Shown here: piece by piece, positions 18,057 through 28,700 of the stretch | How positions within the stretch are numbered: position 1 is the stretch's first letter | How the letters are laid out: every line of letters starts with the position of its first letter | Source: Deltaproteobacteria bacterium | GTDB taxonomy: Bacteria > Desulfobacterota > Syntrophia > Syntrophales > JAFGHS01 | DNA length: 64,000 nt | Direction of reading: 5' to 3' | NCBI GenBank assembly: GCA_016930075.1 | Contig: JAFGHS010000165.1 | Location: forward strand, 1-64,000 | The notes under the pieces: model-generated | Databases searched by the model: none | What the model was told of the DNA's origin: nothing | Seen by the model: the letters and a program-made list of their open reading frames with translations, nothing else | Made by a program: the position numbers and the translations under genes

Positions 18057-20072
18057 ATGACAAACCGATTCAACATAACGACGGAATTCGAACCGCGGGG
18101 CGATCAGCCCCAGGCCATCGATAAGCTTGTTTCCGGCATTGAAAATGGGAAAGGGCATCAGGTCCTCCTCGGCGTGACAGGATCGGGGAAGACCTTTACC
18201 ATTGCCAACGTCATCGCCGCCGTCCAGCGGCCCGCCCTCATCATCGCCCACAACAAGACCCTGGCCGCCCAGTTGTACGGCGAATTCAAAACCCTCTTTC
18301 CCGAAAACGCCGTCGAGTATTTTGTCAGTTATTACGATTACTACCAGCCGGAGGCCTATCTCCCCAGCACGGACACGTACATCGAGAAGGATTCGGCCAT
18401 CAATGAAGAAATCGATAAACTGAGGCATTCGGCCACCCACTCCCTGCTGGAGCGCGACGATGTCATCATCGTGGCCAGCGTGTCTTGCATTTACGGCCTC
18501 GGCTCGCCGGAGGCCTACCACGGCATGGTGCTCCTGTTGGAAGAGGGCATGGATATCCAGCGGGACGACATGCTCCGCCGCCTTGTGGAAATCCAGTACG
18601 AAAGAAACGACATCGATTTTCACCGGGGGACCTTTCGCGTCCGGGGCGATGTCGTCGAGATCTTTCCGGCCTACGAAGAAGAAAAGGCCATCCGGATCGA
18701 GTTCTTCGGCGATACGGTCGAATCCATCGCCATCATGGATCCGTTGCGGGGGAAAAAGCTCGGCACGATGCGGCGTATCGCCGTCTATCCCGGCAGCCAC
18801 TATGTGACGACAAAAGACACGCTGCACCAGGCGATCCTTGCCATCCGGGAAGAGTTGGGGGAAAGGCTCCGGGAACTGAAAGGGCAAAACAAGCTCCTGG
18901 AGGCCCAGCGGCTGGAGCAGCGGACGCATTTCGACATCGAGATGATGGAGGAGATGGGCTACTGCCAGGGCATCGAGAATTATTCCCGCCACCTGACAGG
19001 GCGAAAACCGGGGGAGCCGCCGCCGACGCTCATGGAGTATCTGCCGGCCAACGCCCTCGTCATTGTTGATGAAAGCCATGCCACCATCCCCCAGTTGAAC
19101 GGCATGTACCGGGGGGACCGGTCGCGAAAGGAAACGCTCGTTAATTACGGGTTCCGGCTGCCGTCTGCACTGGACAACCGGCCCCTGATGTTCGACGAGT
19201 ACGAACGGTTCGGCAATCAGCGACTCTATATATCGGCGACTCCCGCCGCTTATGAGCTGAAAAAGGCGGACGGCGCCGTTGTGGAGCAGATCATCCGTCC
19301 CACAGGGCTCATGGACCCGGAAATTATCGTCAAGCCCTGCACCCACCAAGTGGACGACCTCCTGGCGGAGATCCGCAAGCGGGTGAAGGCGGATGAGCGC
19401 ATCCTCGTCACGACCCTGACGAAGCGCATGGCGGAAAACCTCACGACCTATTACGGCGATCTGGGCGTCCGGGTTCGGTATCTCCACTCCGACGTCCATA
19501 CCCTGGAGCGGGTCAATATCATCAGGGATCTGCGGTTGGGTGAATTTGACGTCCTCATCGGTGTCAACCTGCTGCGGGAGGGTCTCGACATCCCCGAAGT
19601 CTCTCTGGTAGCCATTCTCGACGCCGACAAGGAAGGCTTTTTGCGGTCCGAGCGGTCCCTCATCCAGACCAGCGGCCGGGCGGCGCGGAATATCGCCGGC
19701 CAGGTCATCATGTACGCCGACAGGATCACCGCATCCATTCAGGCGTGCCTCAACGAAACGGCGCGGCGGCGAAAGATTCAGGGGCGCTTCAATAAGGAGA
19801 ATAACATTACGCCCGAGTCAATCAAGAAGTCGATCCACAATATCCTCGCCTCTGTCTATGAAGCGGACTATATGACCGTCCCGACCGTTGCAGAGGACAA
19901 GAAGGCTTATCGGTCGGAAGCAGAGCTTCCCGTCATGATCCGCCGTCTGAAAGAGGAAATGAAGAAGGCGGCGGCAGACCTTGAATTCGAAAAGGCCGCC
20001 CAGCTCCGGGACGAGATCAAGGAACTGACGGCCATCATGATCGAGATGGGAGGAGAGGATGATAACGGGTAA
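18057..20072 (+). CDS. uvrB: Excinuclease ABC subunit B
   Basis: [57 protein letters not shown]; upstream in-frame extension is REP-derived. Confidence 0.97.
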   Translation: MTNRFNITTEFEPRGDQPQAIDKLVSGIENGKGHQVLLGVTGSGKTFTIANVIAAVQRPALIIAHNKTLAAQLYGEFKTLFPENAVEYFVSYYDYYQPEAYLPSTDTYIEKDSAINEEIDKLRHSATHSLLERDDVIIVASVSCIYGLGSPEAYHGMVLLLEEGMDIQRDDMLRRLVEIQYERNDIDFHRGTFRVRGDVVEIFPAYEEEKAIRIEFFGDTVESIAIMDPLRGKKLGTMRRIAVYPGSHYVTTKDTLHQAILAIREELGERLRELKGQNKLLEAQRLEQRTHFDIEMMEEMGYCQGIENYSRHLTGRKPGEPPPTLMEYLPANALVIVDESHATIPQLNGMYRGDRSRKETLVNYGFRLPSALDNRPLMFDEYERFGNQRLYISATPAAYELKKADGAVVEQIIRPTGLMDPEIIVKPCTHQVDDLLAEIRKRVKADERILVTTLTKRMAENLTTYYGDLGVRVRYLHSDVHTLERVNIIRDLRLGEFDVLIGVNLLREGLDIPEVSLVAILDADKEGFLRSERSLIQTSGRAARNIAGQVIMYADRITASIQACLNETARRRKIQGRFNKENNITPESIKKSIHNILASVYEADYMTVPTVAEDKKAYRSEAELPVMIRRLKEEMKKAAADLEFEKAAQLRDEIKELTAIMIEMGGEDDNG

Positions 20073-20128
20073 AGGGGGTTGTGCCTCACTCTTGTTAAAG
20101 ATTTATTGCAGACAGCTACTTTGTCGGA

Positions 20129-20280
20129 TCAATATATTTTGAGAGGGACCACCCGTGCAATGGCATCAAAATCGCTATCGTTGTGAAGGAGGAACAGATC
20201 ATTCTCTATGGCGGTTTCTATAATCGGACAGTTAATCGTGCTTTTGATAGATGTTTGTTTGCTACCGGACAATCGGTCAA
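20129..20280 (-). pseudogene. C-terminal remnant of a PIN-domain (VapC) toxin gene
   Basis: - strand translation KQTSIKSTINCPIIETAIENDLFLLHNDSDFDAIARVVPLKIY* matches VapC C-termini; no upstream start. Confidence 0.65.
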
Positions 20281-20333
20281 AATTCTATTGACCTGTGGGA
20301 TACTTTTTCCCTTAGCCAAATTGCCGGGTCCCG

Positions 20334-20972
20334 TTACTTGGCGCCGGCCTTTTTTATGATAGCCCCGTAATATTCCTGTGCCCATAGATTGGCGTGATCC
20401 AGAATGGCGTTCAGGATTATTTGCGCGGATTCGTCGGCGGTTGTTGTGGGTTTCTCATTGGGTGCGGGTTTGAGCTTTGAGATTATGACCTGGAGATAAT
20501 AGGTCTCCATGGAACGGCCCCTGGTGTCAAGTTCGAACTTTGCCCAACCGTTTCTCACGCCTTCGCTGTGAAGGTATCCGTCCGGTCTGATACCCACGAA
20601 GACGCCCCGGTTCTGTTTTTCATCCTTATTGAAAAAGTAAAAGCCGGTATTGGTATTTTTGATCGTATAGCCGTTCTTGCATGCCCAATCATACATACTC
20701 ATATCGAGGAAAGATGAAATCTTCGCTTTGTCGTCGTATTTTTTTTCTTTGAGCATGGCCATGATCGCCCTGGCATCTGAAACCACGGAATGGGTATTCC
20801 ACTTATTGTCAATGTACTTCCCGATGAATTGCTCGCCCTGAGCGGCGGCGGCGGGTTTCCCGCAGGGATTTTCGAACTCGGCGCCGCCTGCATTCAAAAC
20901 GGCAACAAAGCCAACAAGCACAATCACCGCAAATAGTTTCAAAACGGCCGGCAGTATTTTTCCTCTCATCAT
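20334..20972 (-). CDS. Secreted hypothetical protein
   Basis: Signal-peptide-like MMRGKILPAVLKLFAVIVLVGFVAVLNAGG. Confidence 0.7.
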   Translation of the reverse strand: MMRGKILPAVLKLFAVIVLVGFVAVLNAGGAEFENPCGKPAAAAQGEQFIGKYIDNKWNTHSVVSDARAIMAMLKEKKYDDKAKISSFLDMSMYDWACKNGYTIKNTNTGFYFFNKDEKQNRGVFVGIRPDGYLHSEGVRNGWAKFELDTRGRSMETYYLQVIISKLKPAPNEKPTTTADESAQIILNAILDHANLWAQEYYGAIIKKAGAK

Positions 20973-21199
20973 GTCACCTCGAGTCGTTTTATTACATGTT
21001 CCTTCTTGTCCTGTTTCCCTTGAATATGTTGGATGCATAGCTGCAATATAACCGATCGCGCTGTTATATGCAACATATCAACAGGGGGAAACCGATTTTC
21101 GTTGAAAAGACAGGTTCATCATTATTCTGTTTCACGGCCCGTGGGAATAATGATATGGAAATCAATGAACGATCATCATCGTGTCCGGATTGATGTGTT

Positions 21200-23038
21200 A
21201 TGAGCGACTATCTTGAACAGAAAATAAAACATGCCCCCCGGTCGCCGGGGGTCTATCTGATGAAGGACGCGGAGGGCGGTATCCTTTATGTCGGGAAGGC
21301 GAGGGATATCCGGAGCCGGATACGCGCGTATTTCGGCGGGACGGATTCGCGCGTCATGGTGCCTTTTCTTGTTTCCCGCATCGGCGACATCGATTTTATC
21401 GTGACCGAGACGGAGAAGGAAGCCCTCATCCTGGAGAACAATCTGATCAAGGAGCACCGCCCCCGGTACAATGTCTTTTTCCGTGATGACAAAACCTACT
21501 TCCATATCCGTCTCGATCCACGGGAACGCTTCCCCCGTTTCCAACTGGTCCGGCGTCCCAAAAAGGACGGCGCCCGGTACTTCGGTCCCTATCCCTCGAG
21601 CGGGCAGGCAAGGGAAACCCTCCGGTTTCTTCAACCCATATTCCCCCTGCGCACCTGCGGCAATGCCGAATTGAGCGGCAGGAAGCGTCCCTGTCTGGAG
21701 CATGAGATCGGCCGCTGTCCCGCGCCCTGCTGCGGCCTCATCGATGCCGCGGCCTATGACGGCCTTGTAAAGGATGCGACAGCCTTTCTGGAAGGGCGCG
21801 AAAAGGGCCTCGTTGCCGATCTGCGGGGCAGGATGCAGGGGGCTGCGGAGCGGATGGATTTTGAGGCGGCGGTGGTTTTGCGGGACCGCATCGCCGCCAT
21901 TGAGGCGACCCTGGAAAAGCAGCGCATGGCGACCGTCGCGGCGACAGACCAGGATGTCTTTGGTGTTTACCGGGAAGACGATATGACGCAGATCTGCGCC
22001 GTCCTGATCCGGAGCGGCAATATCATCGGCCAGAAGGTCTTTCCCCTCATCAAGGTCGGCGGCGAAACTTCGGAGATCCTTTCGGCGCTGATTAAACGGT
22101 TTTATGACGGGGAGGTCTATATCCCCGCTGAGATTGTGCTGCCCGAAGACATGGAGGATCGGGATGTTATCGCTGAATGGCTGACGGACAAGAAGGGCCG
22201 GGCGGTGTCCATCGTGACGCCCCAAAAAGGAAGAGGTGCGGCCCTCCTCGCCATGGCGCAGCAAAATGCGAAAAATATTTTCCGGACGGAGCGGCTGGCC
22301 AAAGACAACCCGGAAGAAGCCTTGAAGCTCCTGATGGAGAGACTCAGCTTGAAGAAACGCCCTGAAAGGATCGAATGCTTCGACATCTCCAATATCGGTG
22401 GCGCCCTTGCCGTGGGTTCCATGGTGACGTTTGTCTCCGGCCTTCCCGACAAGGCCGGTTATCGGCGATATAAGATCAGGACGGTCGAGGGCGCCGATGA
22501 TTATGCCATGATGTATGAAGTCCTGAAGCGCCGGTACGGGAAAAAGGAAAACCTGCCCGACCTGATCATGGTGGACGGCGGAAAGGGGCAGCTGGGCGTT
22601 GCCGTTTCGGTCATGAGGGACGTGGCCGTGGAGGGGATCGATGTGATCGCCATTGCCAAAGAAAAAAGCGATCTGCCGGGCGGCAGCCGTCTGCGGGGTC
22701 CGACGCAGGTTGCAAAAGACCATGACCGGATCTATCTGCCGGGACGAAAAAATCCCGTGAACCTGTCGCGCTTTCCCACAGCCCTGTTCCTGCTTCAGCG
22801 CATCCGCGACGAGGCCCACCGGTTTGCCGTGTCCTACCACCGGCAATTGCGGGACAAAAGGGATGCCGAGTCCCTGCTGGATGCCGTCCCCGGTCTCGGC
22901 GAAGCGAAAAAAAAGGCGGTGCTGCAATATTTCGGCGATGTCAGCCACGTTGGGGCAGCGTCGAAAGAAGACTTGCAAAAGGTCGAAGGGATTGGTAAGG
23001 CAACGGCGGAACAGATATACGATTTTCTGAGAAAATAG
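21200..23038 (+). CDS. uvrC: Excinuclease ABC subunit C
   Basis: SPGVYLMKDAEGGILYVGKARDIRSRIRAYF, C-terminal HhH ...VPGLGEAKKKAVLQYFGDV. Confidence 0.97.
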   Translation: MSDYLEQKIKHAPRSPGVYLMKDAEGGILYVGKARDIRSRIRAYFGGTDSRVMVPFLVSRIGDIDFIVTETEKEALILENNLIKEHRPRYNVFFRDDKTYFHIRLDPRERFPRFQLVRRPKKDGARYFGPYPSSGQARETLRFLQPIFPLRTCGNAELSGRKRPCLEHEIGRCPAPCCGLIDAAAYDGLVKDATAFLEGREKGLVADLRGRMQGAAERMDFEAAVVLRDRIAAIEATLEKQRMATVAATDQDVFGVYREDDMTQICAVLIRSGNIIGQKVFPLIKVGGETSEILSALIKRFYDGEVYIPAEIVLPEDMEDRDVIAEWLTDKKGRAVSIVTPQKGRGAALLAMAQQNAKNIFRTERLAKDNPEEALKLLMERLSLKKRPERIECFDISNIGGALAVGSMVTFVSGLPDKAGYRRYKIRTVEGADDYAMMYEVLKRRYGKKENLPDLIMVDGGKGQLGVAVSVMRDVAVEGIDVIAIAKEKSDLPGGSRLRGPTQVAKDHDRIYLPGRKNPVNLSRFPTALFLLQRIRDEAHRFAVSYHRQLRDKRDAESLLDAVPGLGEAKKKAVLQYFGDVSHVGAASKEDLQKVEGIGKATAEQIYDFLRK

Positions 23039-23173
23039 AGTTCAAGGATTCAAGGGATTGCTCCGTCAACCACCCCCTGCACCCCCGCCGGCGGGGGACA
23101 ACGGGTCTTTGATGTGGGTGCCCCCGCCGACGAAGGACAACGGTTGTGGGTTAGGGACAATGATTTTAAATAT

Positions 23174-23306
23174 GAGAGCTTTGAATTTCCGTTTTTCCTG
23201 TCATTGCGAGGCGCGGAGCGTCGTGGCAATCTCTTATATTATCGGATGCTTATGAGATTGCTTCGCTTCGCTCGCAATGATAAAAGAGGCATTTTTCAAA
23301 GGTCTC
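23174..23306. repeat. 133-bp TIR element, family A copy 2
   Basis: Ends gagagctttgaa / ttcaaaggtctc; same length and core as 4699..4831. Confidence 0.8.
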
Positions 23307-23365
23307 AATATGTCCAAACTCCCGTCCCTCTTTTTCTAAAAAAAGGGGGGGGGGGAGCGCATTAA

Positions 23366-23932
23366 ATGATTATGGACATCATTTCAATTCTGATCATTGC
23401 CGTCGGCCTGGGGATGGATGCTTTCTCCGTTGCCGTCGGCGTCGGCGCATCGGGACGGAAACTATCATACGGCCCGGTCTTACGCCTGTCTCTCGCATTT
23501 GGCATTTTCCAGTTCGTCATGCCCCTGGCCGGCTGGCTGGCGGGCATGACGGTTGACTCGCTGATTGAGGATTTTGATCATTGGATCGCCTTTGGTCTTC
23601 TATCCTTTATCGGCGGAAAGATGATCTGGGAATCTTTCCATGGCGACGGGCAAAACATCGGCATAGACCCCACGAGGGGTTTCACGCTGCTGATGCTCGC
23701 CGTGGCGACAAGCATCGATGCCCTCGCTGTGGGATTGAGCTTTGCATTCCTGAATCAAAAGATTTTTTATGCGAGCATCATCATCGGCCTTGTCGCCTTC
23801 ACCATGACCCTGGTCGGCATGGTTTTCGGAGAAAAACTGGGAAAGCTTTTCGGCAAGCGGGCGGAGATGATCGGCGGCCTCGTCCTCATCGGCATCGGCG
23901 TCAAGATCGTGTTCGACCATATGGCCGGATAA
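23366..23932 (+). CDS. mntP: Manganese efflux pump MntP
   Basis: GLGMDAFSVAVGVG, ATSIDALAVGLSFAFL, LIGIGVKIVFDH. Confidence 0.9.
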   Translation: MIMDIISILIIAVGLGMDAFSVAVGVGASGRKLSYGPVLRLSLAFGIFQFVMPLAGWLAGMTVDSLIEDFDHWIAFGLLSFIGGKMIWESFHGDGQNIGIDPTRGFTLLMLAVATSIDALAVGLSFAFLNQKIFYASIIIGLVAFTMTLVGMVFGEKLGKLFGKRAEMIGGLVLIGIGVKIVFDHMAG

Positions 23933-23960
23933 AGACGGAGTAACAAGATTCAGGGTTGAT

Positions 23961-24108
23961 GCCTTCGTAAAAAGTCGAATTCTGTCATTTCGGGGAGTCC
24001 CGCTGAAGCGGGACGACGAGAAATCTTTTATCGTTTGCAAGATTTCTCCACCGCAAAATGCGGGGTCGAAATGACATAATTGGTTATAGCTGACTTTTTA
24101 CGAGCCTG
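23961..24108. repeat. Inverted-repeat element, family B copy 2
   Basis: cttcgtaaaaagtcg...gactttttacgag; core gtcatttcggggagtcccgctgaagcgggacgacgagaaatct shared with 60912..61050. Confidence 0.85.
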
Positions 24109-24158
24109 TCAGGGTTTACGCTTCACGAGGTACGCTTCACGCTGAGAGGAGAAAAGCG

Positions 24159-24716
24159 GTGGAAGAGACGTTTTACTGCTTAACGGATACACGGCTTGGC
24201 CGTATCGGGTTTTTGTGGTCATACGACAGCGGAAAACCGCTCATAAAAAGAATCATCCTTCCCGCCGAAGATAGGCAAGAGGAATTGCTCATCTTGAAAA
24301 TTTCCCCTCATGCTGTAAAAGGTACGGATGGTGTTATTGAATGGTTGAGGGAGGCCATCCGGCGTTATCTCGATGGCGAGGGTGTCGATCTGTCTTTGGA
24401 ATATCTCGATTTTGCGGTATGCACCGCGTTTCAGCAGAAGGTGCTGCTGTGGGATCGGCAGATTCCCAGGGGAATGGTTGCAACCTACGGCGGCCTGGCG
24501 GAAAAAATAAATCAACCGAAGGGGGCGCGGGCCGTCGGGAACGCCCAGGCACGGAATCCCTTTCCCATCATCATTCCCTGCCATCGCGTGGTACGGTCGG
24601 ACGGCGCCCTGGGCGGCTTCGGCGGCGGGTTCAAGATGAAGAGAAACCTCTTGGAATTGGAGGGCGTTTCCTTTGACGCTTCAGAAAAAGTCCGCCGGGA
24701 AAATATTTGGTTGTAA
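24159..24716 (+). CDS. ogt: Methylated-DNA--protein-cysteine methyltransferase
   Basis: ATYGGLAEKINQPKGARAVGNAQARNPFPIIIPCHRVVRSDGALGGFGGG. Confidence 0.92.
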   Translation: MEETFYCLTDTRLGRIGFLWSYDSGKPLIKRIILPAEDRQEELLILKISPHAVKGTDGVIEWLREAIRRYLDGEGVDLSLEYLDFAVCTAFQQKVLLWDRQIPRGMVATYGGLAEKINQPKGARAVGNAQARNPFPIIIPCHRVVRSDGALGGFGGGFKMKRNLLELEGVSFDASEKVRRENIWL

Positions 24717-24725
24717 CGTCCTTTA

Positions 24726-25661
24726 TCAACCCTCGCCGGTAATCAGTTTCAGGGCCGCCGGGACGATGTCGATCTGGGCCGGCAAATATCCGGGCTGCTC
24801 TCCATCCATATCGATGAGGACGCGCTGATCCGACCAGGCGGATACCTTTGTGCCCGTCATCATTTCAACCTGTTTGACCACGCCGATCTTGCCCGTGTAG
24901 AGCTTCGGCAAGTGCCAAAACACCTGGGCCAGATTCAGATCGCCAAGGACGGTGATGTGAAGCAGGCCGTCATCGACCAGGGCGTCGGGCGCCACCTGCA
25001 TTCCGCCGCCGTGATACTGCCCGTTGGCGACGGCGATATTCCAGCAGGTAGCTTCCTGTTCCGGCCCGTCGTCAACGGTAAAGCGGATTTTTTTCTTCCC
25101 GAACAACAGCAGGGCAATCAGGGTGGACCATAAAAAGCAGATAAAGGGGCCCAAAGCCTTGCTGGTGCAATTCACCCGATCGACCACTTCGCCGCCGAGT
25201 CCGAAGCTTGCGATGTTGTCGAAATACCGGACGGCCGTTTTTCCTTGTTTGTCCACATACTGAACGCGCCCCAGGTCTATCTCGCGAACGACGCCGTGTG
25301 AGATCGTATCGAGGGCGCGATCGATGTTTTTAGGAATGGGAACGGTTCTGACAAAATCGCATCCCGTGCCGTTGGGCAGAAATCCCAGAACGACGTCCCG
25401 GTTGACGGGGCCTTTTTCATCCATCAATCCGTTGATGACTTCATTCAATGTACCATCGCCGCCGATACAGATGATCCGGTCAGCGCCGTTTTTCAGAGCC
25501 TGCCTGGCGAGCGTTGTCGCATCGCCCGGCGTGTTCGTCAGATAGACGTCAAACGGTCCGAGACATTTCCCGGCTTTTTCCCGGATGCTCGGCCATTCCT
25601 TGCCTGTTGCACCATTGCCGGAATAGGGATTTACAATGAAAGCTGTTTTTTTTGAAACCAT
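24726..25661 (-). CDS. Diacylglycerol/lipid kinase family protein
   Basis: FIVNPYSGNG, ICIGGDGTLNEVINGL, LGFLPNGTGCDFVRT. Confidence 0.92.
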   Translation of the reverse strand: MVSKKTAFIVNPYSGNGATGKEWPSIREKAGKCLGPFDVYLTNTPGDATTLARQALKNGADRIICIGGDGTLNEVINGLMDEKGPVNRDVVLGFLPNGTGCDFVRTVPIPKNIDRALDTISHGVVREIDLGRVQYVDKQGKTAVRYFDNIASFGLGGEVVDRVNCTSKALGPFICFLWSTLIALLLFGKKKIRFTVDDGPEQEATCWNIAVANGQYHGGGMQVAPDALVDDGLLHITVLGDLNLAQVFWHLPKLYTGKIGVVKQVEMMTGTKVSAWSDQRVLIDMDGEQPGYLPAQIDIVPAALKLITGEG

Positions 25662-25774
25662 AGCGCCATCCTATCGGGAGGTCATGAAACGATCGCCCCT
25701 TGTCTGTATATTTGAGCCGTGAAGATAAAAACACGCCGTCAACATATTCCTGCGCATCGTATGCCGGTTGCCGA

Positions 25775-28700
25775 TCACGATCCCCTCATGCTTTCATGAA
25801 GCCTCAAGGCCTGCATCATAAAGACTTCCAGTTTGGCCGTAATGATCTGCGGAAAGGGATTCCCGTCCGTCTCGATGGCCAGAAAGGGCAACTCCTCGAT
25901 CTGATCCAGGTGTTGCCTGCCGTTGCCGTTATTTGATTGCCAGCCCCGGCTCATTTCCCTGGTTAATATCGCCTCCGCTATCCGGTTGGGCATGCATCCG
26001 AAGGGGCCGATGGCGATAGCGCCGCAGTAAGGCGAGGGCACCTCCGCGATGGATGCGCCGACGGTGAGGATCGCCTCGCCCGTCAGCTTCGGGTTGATGA
26101 GAGGACGGGCCTTTTTGATGAAGTAGGGCACGTCTTCCATGTGAGGTTGAATCAACCCGGACTTTGAAAAGATGGTCTTGATGGTTTTTTCGTAACGCCG
26201 CATCATAAACGAGCGCAGGGCAAGAAATACACGTTCCTTTGCAGCAGGTCTTTTCCCGTTGGCGTTGTTGAGATAGCACCAGTCCGAATAGTATACCCAT
26301 TCGCCGAGGCCGGATACCCTGACGACAAAACCATTTTCCGCAAGTTTTTCAACCAGGCCCTGACGCGAGAGATCATCGTGACGCACATATATTTCACCGG
26401 TCAGAAGAACGGTGGGCGCGTCGGGCGGCTTTGTTTTCAGGGGAATGCGCCCCAGGTTTTCCGCTGCCTGATGCAAAGCGCCCTGAATATCCCTGAAACT
26501 TTTTGTCTTTTCGAGAGCCGCTTCGATCCGGTTTTCCTCTGTCTTGAAGATTTCAACGGCCGCCTTCGTATCCCGTGCATGGACAAGCAAAATGGAATAG
26601 ATGGCCTGCATGGTGTCGGCAATGATCACCCCGGCCCACAGCTTGAGTATCAGGCTGTTGTCCAGAACGCCGCTGTAGCCGTTTTCGGAGTTCAACGACA
26701 GCAGAGCCGTATTCTCGATCCCTGACTGCTGGATAAACTCATGAATGAACGGTGAGTATTGACCGAAGCGGCAGGGGCCGCAGGTGGTGGGCATGAAATA
26801 CACAAGCAGTTCATCGGGATTTTCCCGCTCTTTCAGATACTTCAAAAGCGTTCCCGTGGTAAGCAGCAGGGGGAGGCATTCCTTGCAGCTTGTATTGCCG
26901 CGGCCCAGCTTGAGCACTTCTTCATCCGGCGGAGGCAGGGCGGTTGCACGGATGCCCAGAGACCGGAAGAGGGCGGCGCCTTCCCTGAGGAGGAAGTGTC
27001 CCATAGACGGAAAAACCAGATGCACGCGGGGATGGTCGAGAGGATATGCCTGACCTCGGGAATCGACGACCATATCCCGCCCGTAATCGAAATAAGCGGG
27101 TTTCGGGAGGTGCTGAAGGTTGTTCACGGTGCTGTCCCGGCGCACAATTTCCCGGTAGTTCCGGATGATGTCCAAAAAGGCTTCGATGCGCGTCTCCAGA
27201 CCGGCGTCGGCGACGTGGCTGTCCAGCTCGAGGATGAGAAAAGGCTTCCGTCCCATGATCCGGCGGAAGTAGCCGACAAGAAATGAATCGGGGCCGCAGG
27301 AAAAGTTGGTGATGTAGCAGGCAAACAGCCGGGGATTTTTTTCCACGAAGGCAGCGCCCTGTAAAATGATCTGTCCTGTCGACCAGTACATCGTTTCATG
27401 GACCAGCTCCTCACTGATAGGAAGATAGCTGATCGGTGCAACCGGCACGCCGCGGGAGGCAAACTTGTGCGGGATGCCCATATTCGCTTCCGAAACGTAT
27501 GCATTATACGGACGGCCGAAGATGGCGATGCCGAAGCGATCGGGATCGCCGTCAATTTGTTTGAGGAAATCCCTGCCGGCCTGCGCCATTTCGTCCTGAA
27601 CGGCGTTCTGAACGTCAATGGCCTCTGCGTAAGCCCGGCGGGCCTTTTTTTTTGTCGATCCCACAGCGGCGCCCATATGGGCAAAGACGTCAGCCGCCTT
27701 TTCAAATCCGCCGGAAAAGTCGATGACGGGCGTCAGGACCTTTTTCTCTTTACGCATGGATTGGAAGACATCATGATCCTTAAAGGCGCTTGACAGATAA
27801 TAGGGTTCCCCCTGGGCCACGGGGCAGACCGTCCGGTCTTCGCCGCCGTTTTCCACATAAAGGCCGTTGAAGTGAGGCAGCAGGAGATAATCGGGCTTTT
27901 CTTTCAGCAGGGCGGCGAAAAAGCCGTGGGCGATTTCGGCGGGGTAGCAGAAAGGGGCCCGCTTGTATTCCACCCCCTCATGATCCAGCGTGTCCGGCAG
28001 CATGACGCGAAGGCCGAGACGGGAAAAGAAGTGGTGGAAAAGGGGATAAAATGAATTGATCAGGAAGGATTTATTGATGCCGATGACGGGCAACGCCTTC
28101 GCGTTTGTCGCTTCCGGCGCCGGGACGCTGCGATGGGCAAAAACCCACTGTTCGTGACGCCGGACGATATTCAACGGATCCGTATCGACTTTTATTTTAA
28201 AGCGCAGATTATACCAGCGGTTGCAGGCGCCGCCGAAGGGATAGGTTTTGCCTTCGATCCTGATCCGGGCGATTTCGCACTTGCGGTCGCACTTTTCCTT
28301 GCCGCCGTCGCAGATGAAAGGTTCTCCGTATTCGACGATCCGGTCTTTGAGGATTTTAAGAGAAAAGGCGCGCTCTTCCAACAAGCGGAGTTCAAGCCGC
28401 CGTTTGATTTCCAGCGCCACGCCGAAAGCGCCCATGAGTCCCGGTTCGGGCGGCACGACGATGCGCTTTCCCGTCAGGGCGGCCATGGCCACCGGCACCG
28501 CCCGGTTGTAGCACACCCCTCCCTGCATGAAGATATTGTTGCCTACCGGGCGGTTGCCCTTGACCCGGTTGCTGTAATTCATGCAGATGGAATAGACGAG
28601 ACCGGCGACAATATCTTCCTTGGTCATGTCTTCATGGGCGGCGATCTTGATGTCGCTGCTGATGAAGGCAGCGCACTGATCGTTGAAGTTGGGCGGTTTT

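Noticed and set aside
17982-19499. 505-aa minus-strand ORF
   Set aside because: Antisense to uvrB; an artefact of GC-rich codon bias, no recognisable motifs
21176-22978. 600-aa minus-strand ORF
   Set aside because: Fully antisense to uvrC, low-complexity composition, no family motif
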